Both the position numbers and the translations under genes were made by a program. The notes below the pieces were generated by a model that was not told the DNA's origin, did no database searches, and saw nothing but the letters and a program-made list of their open reading frames with translations. A stretch of DNA of 64,000 nt from Rutidosis leptorrhynchoides (Eukaryota > Streptophyta > Magnoliopsida > Asterales > Asteraceae), in NCBI RefSeq assembly GCF_046630445.1, contig NC_092338.1, forward strand, positions 147,259,501 to 147,323,500, read 5' to 3'. Each line of letters begins with the position of its first letter. Within the stretch, counting starts at the first letter, position 1. Positions 60,712 to 64,000 of the stretch are shown here, in pieces.

Positions 60712-62872
60712 AGATAAGTTGGTAATTTGTATTTTTATTATTTTAAACACTTAACATTTTAATTACATTTATGTAATGTTTGATATTTCTATTATTATTG
60801 TGTACTAATATTTTTCTTATAATTTGAAAGTAGAATGCCAAAGTTCCATTTCAAATTGCATGTATGATTATATTTGTATTGTATGTATTTTATGTTATGC
60901 ACAAAACAGGATAAAACAACGCGTTTTCAAAGACTGGCATTAAGTTCAGCAAAAGCAAGTAATTTTGACGACAAGATGCAAAATATATGTGAAATAACAA
61001 CAAGACGGAATGAACAAATGACGTGCACCATTTATCATTCAACAATCAAACGACAATATGTTTGAAACTTTGGTAAAATTTAATCATTTTTCTACGCTAA
61101 TAACCCTCAATAATTTAAATTGTTTCTGATTTCTTGCAAATGAGGGCATTGCAAGATCTTAAGTGTGGGAAGGGGTTAAATTCTTTCGGATTTTTTAAAA
61201 AAAAAAAAAAAATTTTGATTTAAACACTTGGTTACCATTAAAAATGCTAGTAACGCAGTAGTTGTGTTAGAATCTAGTGCTCTCCGATAACAAGGAACAG
61301 CCCTAGTCTTATATACTGACTACCCACTTCTAGTAAATTTTTCAAAATTTTTAACAAAATGAATTCAAAATCATGTTTATATATATTTATGAACGATTAA
61401 AACTAGGTCATTGAGCCGAAATTATCGTTACCTCGGAAAGGACATAAATTGAGAAACAACCAAAATGTTAGAATTCATTTAATAAGAATGGAATAGAAGA
61501 GAAAAAGGCAAAGAAAAACATAAATAAAAGCCAAGTGTGGGAAAAGTTTACCAAGTTATTCAAAATATCACATATTTTTGTACAAATTTTTGAAAATACT
61601 TTTGCTTTGAACAATAATCAACTGTTTTATCCAATGAAACTATCGAAGAGAGATGGATCTACACGATGAATTAATTCCATCATTTAAAAGGAAGTAAAGT
61701 CTTCCGAAAAAGACACGCGCTTCTTGATTTAGGTCAAGAAGTTGTCGTCCAGACCAGCTGTAGGTTGACGAAAAATCTAGAAAAGTCATTTCTAAAATCA
61801 GCAGGAAATCCACGGACCTCAGCATCAAACAGGGTCACCAAGTGGTCAGATTTATCCTAACCATGAGAAGGATTTATCTCGTACAATGGGGAGGCACCGT
61901 GCAAATTAGCTTGATAAGACTAATGAATCAGATCCCCAGAAAGGATAATCTCCTTAAAGATTAAAAATCAGCTTTTAAGACTGATATTACTCAATCCTTG
62001 AGATTGACCTTAAAGATTGAGAATTCAAACTCATGGAATTCAATGATATCTAAACTCGAGCTTGAACGAGAAAATATTTTGATCAAAAATACAAACCGAT
62101 TTGTTTTCTGAAAACCCATTTTCAATGCGTTCATTACCATTGAACGTAAAATCCTAGGAATTCACCTGGAATTCATTAGGTCACCTGAACCAAATCGGGT
62201 GTCAACCGTAAGAACGGTGGTTGCATAGCATGGTCGGAGACAGGACCTTGTGCCAGACCGAAAAATCATAGGATGATCTTTACTATCGCTCCTACCAAGG
62301 ATAGTTCTAGCATCCGACACGTTAAAAGACCATAATCATCTGCATGTCACGGGACATTGCCTTAACAGTTTCTTGTTCATCGCTTTCCTTTACAACCGGA
62401 CGGTAGTTTACCGAAAGATAATATACGGAACAAGTAAACTGGATGTGTACTTTCTGATACCGGGATAGCAGTGGATTACACGAACCTAAAAGTTTTAGCC
62501 AAAATATTGATCCACAAATATATTTTGCAACACCGATGATGGATCAAATCAGAAAACTTGTCTAGGGTAAAATCTAGCTTGAATTTTCAAAAGATCAAAT
62601 GTTTTCATAAAGATCCAATTTCCTAAAGGATCTAAATTTTTATAGTCATGTGGGACTGTAAACCGCCTTTCAAATGTGCACTTTGCTTTGGAAACCGAAA
62701 GTAAATCGGCTATTTGATTGCCAGTGTCGTTGACCTAAACCCGAGGCAACCATAAAAAGACACACCCACCTTTAACCACATCGTTACTACCATTGTTTAT
62801 ACCGCTGTATTGAAGTCACTGATGTACAAAGTGTGAAGAATAAAGAAGTGATTCAAGTGTTTCAAGACTATA
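60712..62872 (+). other. Long Athila 3' untranslated region
   Basis: No recognisable gene on either strand. It holds AAGTGTGGGAAGGGG (61162) and AAGTGTGGGAAAAG (61533), repeats of the motif that forms the real polypurine tract at 62896. The fourth copy of the GAGCCGAAATTATCG-type repeat is at 61401. From 61640 on base composition is more balanced, but all frames are broken. Confidence 0.6.
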
Positions 62873-62909
62873 TTGCTTGAGGACAAGCAACGCTTAAGTG
62901 TGGGAATAT
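62873..62909 (+). other. Pre-PPT hairpin and polypurine tract of Athila
   Basis: TTGCTTG (62873-62879), AGGA, CAAGCAA (62884-62890) form a perfect 7-bp stem. CTTAAGTGTGGGAATAT then leads to the 3' LTR at 62910. Confidence 0.8.
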
Positions 62910-64000
62910 TGATAATGCCAAAAATGAACACATATTTTATAGCATTATTCCCCAAGAAAGACAAGATTTTAGTTGGTATTGTTCGATTTACAAGCAATAT
63001 TCGTTTAAATATTAAAAAGTGAAGACAAAAGGCAGATTCGACAAATTGAAGACAAAAAGGTCCAAAGAGCTAAAAAGTACAAGATACAACTAAAAAGGTT
63101 CAAAATATTGATGAGGAACGTCTCAAAATGACAAGAGTACAAGTTACAAGACGCAAAGTACGCGATTTAAAATAATACGCGAAGACGTCCGAAAATCCGG
63201 AACCGGGACCTGAGCCTAGAAGAAACGCCCGACGTAACGGACCAAAAATATCTACTCAACTATGCATATAAATATAATATAATATATAAATAATTATTAA
63301 AATTATTTATATATTTATATTATTTATTTATTATGTCGGCAAGCTAGAAAACAAATGATCCTGAGCTGGAAATCACGGCCATGCGAGTCGCATGGCCTAA
63401 TGCCCAAACTCATGCGACTCGCATGAGTACCTTTTCCAGGCCACCTTCTATTTAAAGCGACTTCGTGATCCGTTTTTACTTACACCATAATATCTATCTC
63501 CCTCTATCTCAAACATATGATATAAATAAATATTTATAATTTTAATTTTAATTAATAATAATAATAAGGTTATGTTAAGGATTGTTTTAAGGGTGTAAGT
63601 CGAAATTCTGTCCGTGTAACGCTACGCTATTTTTAATCATTGTAAGTTATGTTCAACCTTTTTACATTAATGTCTCGTAGCTAAGTTATTATTATGCTTA
63701 TTTAAAACGAAGTAATCATGATGTTGGGCTAATTACTAAAATTGGGTAATTGGGCTTTGTACCATAATTGGGGTTTGGACAAAAGAACGACACTTGTGGA
63801 AATTAGACTATGGGCTATTAATGGGCTTTATATTTGTTTAACTAAATGAAAGTTTGTTAATGTTAATATAAAGATTTACAATTGGGCGTCCCTATAAATT
63901 ACCATATACACTCAATCGGACACGATGGGCGGGGTATTTATATGTACGAATAATCGTTCATTTAACCGGACACGGGAATGGATTAATAGCCACTAGAATA
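62910..64000 (+). mobile_element. Athila 3' LTR, first 1091 bp
   Basis: Begins TGATAATGCC and follows 35538-36628 with one visible difference. The dyad pair recurs at 63377-63428. The end lies outside the window. Confidence 0.93.

Noticed and set aside
61640..61828. - strand 62-codon ORF in the Athila 3' region
   Set aside because: No recognisable motif, short, and in a non-coding stretch.

Overview
This is a plant nuclear window, almost certainly from a eudicot. It is AT-rich, full of nested LTR retrotransposons with plant-type primer sites, and holds one intron-containing plastid-type plant gene. The style of the LTR families suggests Asteraceae, but that is recognition, not proof.

Layout. 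(1) 1-11299: right part of an old Ty3/gypsy chromovirus (Tekay/Del-like), + strand, with its gag-pol cut by two solo LTRs (742-2371, TSD GCTGG; 4831-8098, TSD GAGAG). (2) 11688-13746, - strand: a complete eight-exon host gene, D27-like (DUF4033, beta-carotene isomerase family), with a Tourist-like MITE in its third intron and a Helitron 3' end in its upstream region. (3) 14921-15205: a LINE reverse-transcriptase tail. (4) 16547-31755, - strand: a 15.2-kb non-autonomous LTR element (TSD TAATG; unequal LTRs) carrying its own nested solo LTR (20792-24664, TSD CTTGG). It sits in a degenerate LINE-like element (about 16260-16546 plus 31761-33870). (5) 34646-35008: a foldback element. (6) 35538 to beyond 64000, + strand: an Athila-lineage Ty3/gypsy element with 5' LTR, tRNA-Asp-type primer site, gag-pol, a small Cys/basic accessory ORF, an apparently spliced env-position gene, polypurine tract and the start of the 3' LTR. 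Its gag is split by a complete, very young relative of the element in (4), on the + strand (39566-51734, TSD GGAAT).

How the parts fit. The two non-autonomous elements share LTR ends, an initiator-Met primer site, a gag-like ORF, an antisense zinc-knuckle remnant and two polypurine-tract copies, but no pol, so enzymes must come from another element. The Athila element keeps gag-pol in one frame but has three in-frame stops although its LTRs are almost identical where both are visible, which suggests recent mobilisation in trans. The only gene likely to serve the plant is the D27-like one.

The most striking unexplained signal is a pair of CATGCGA/TCGCATG dyads spaced 31-32 bp centre to centre. 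It occurs before the TATA box of two unrelated LTRs, in the Athila leader, and just upstream of the spliced env-position gene. The outer arms differ from copy to copy but stay self-complementary.
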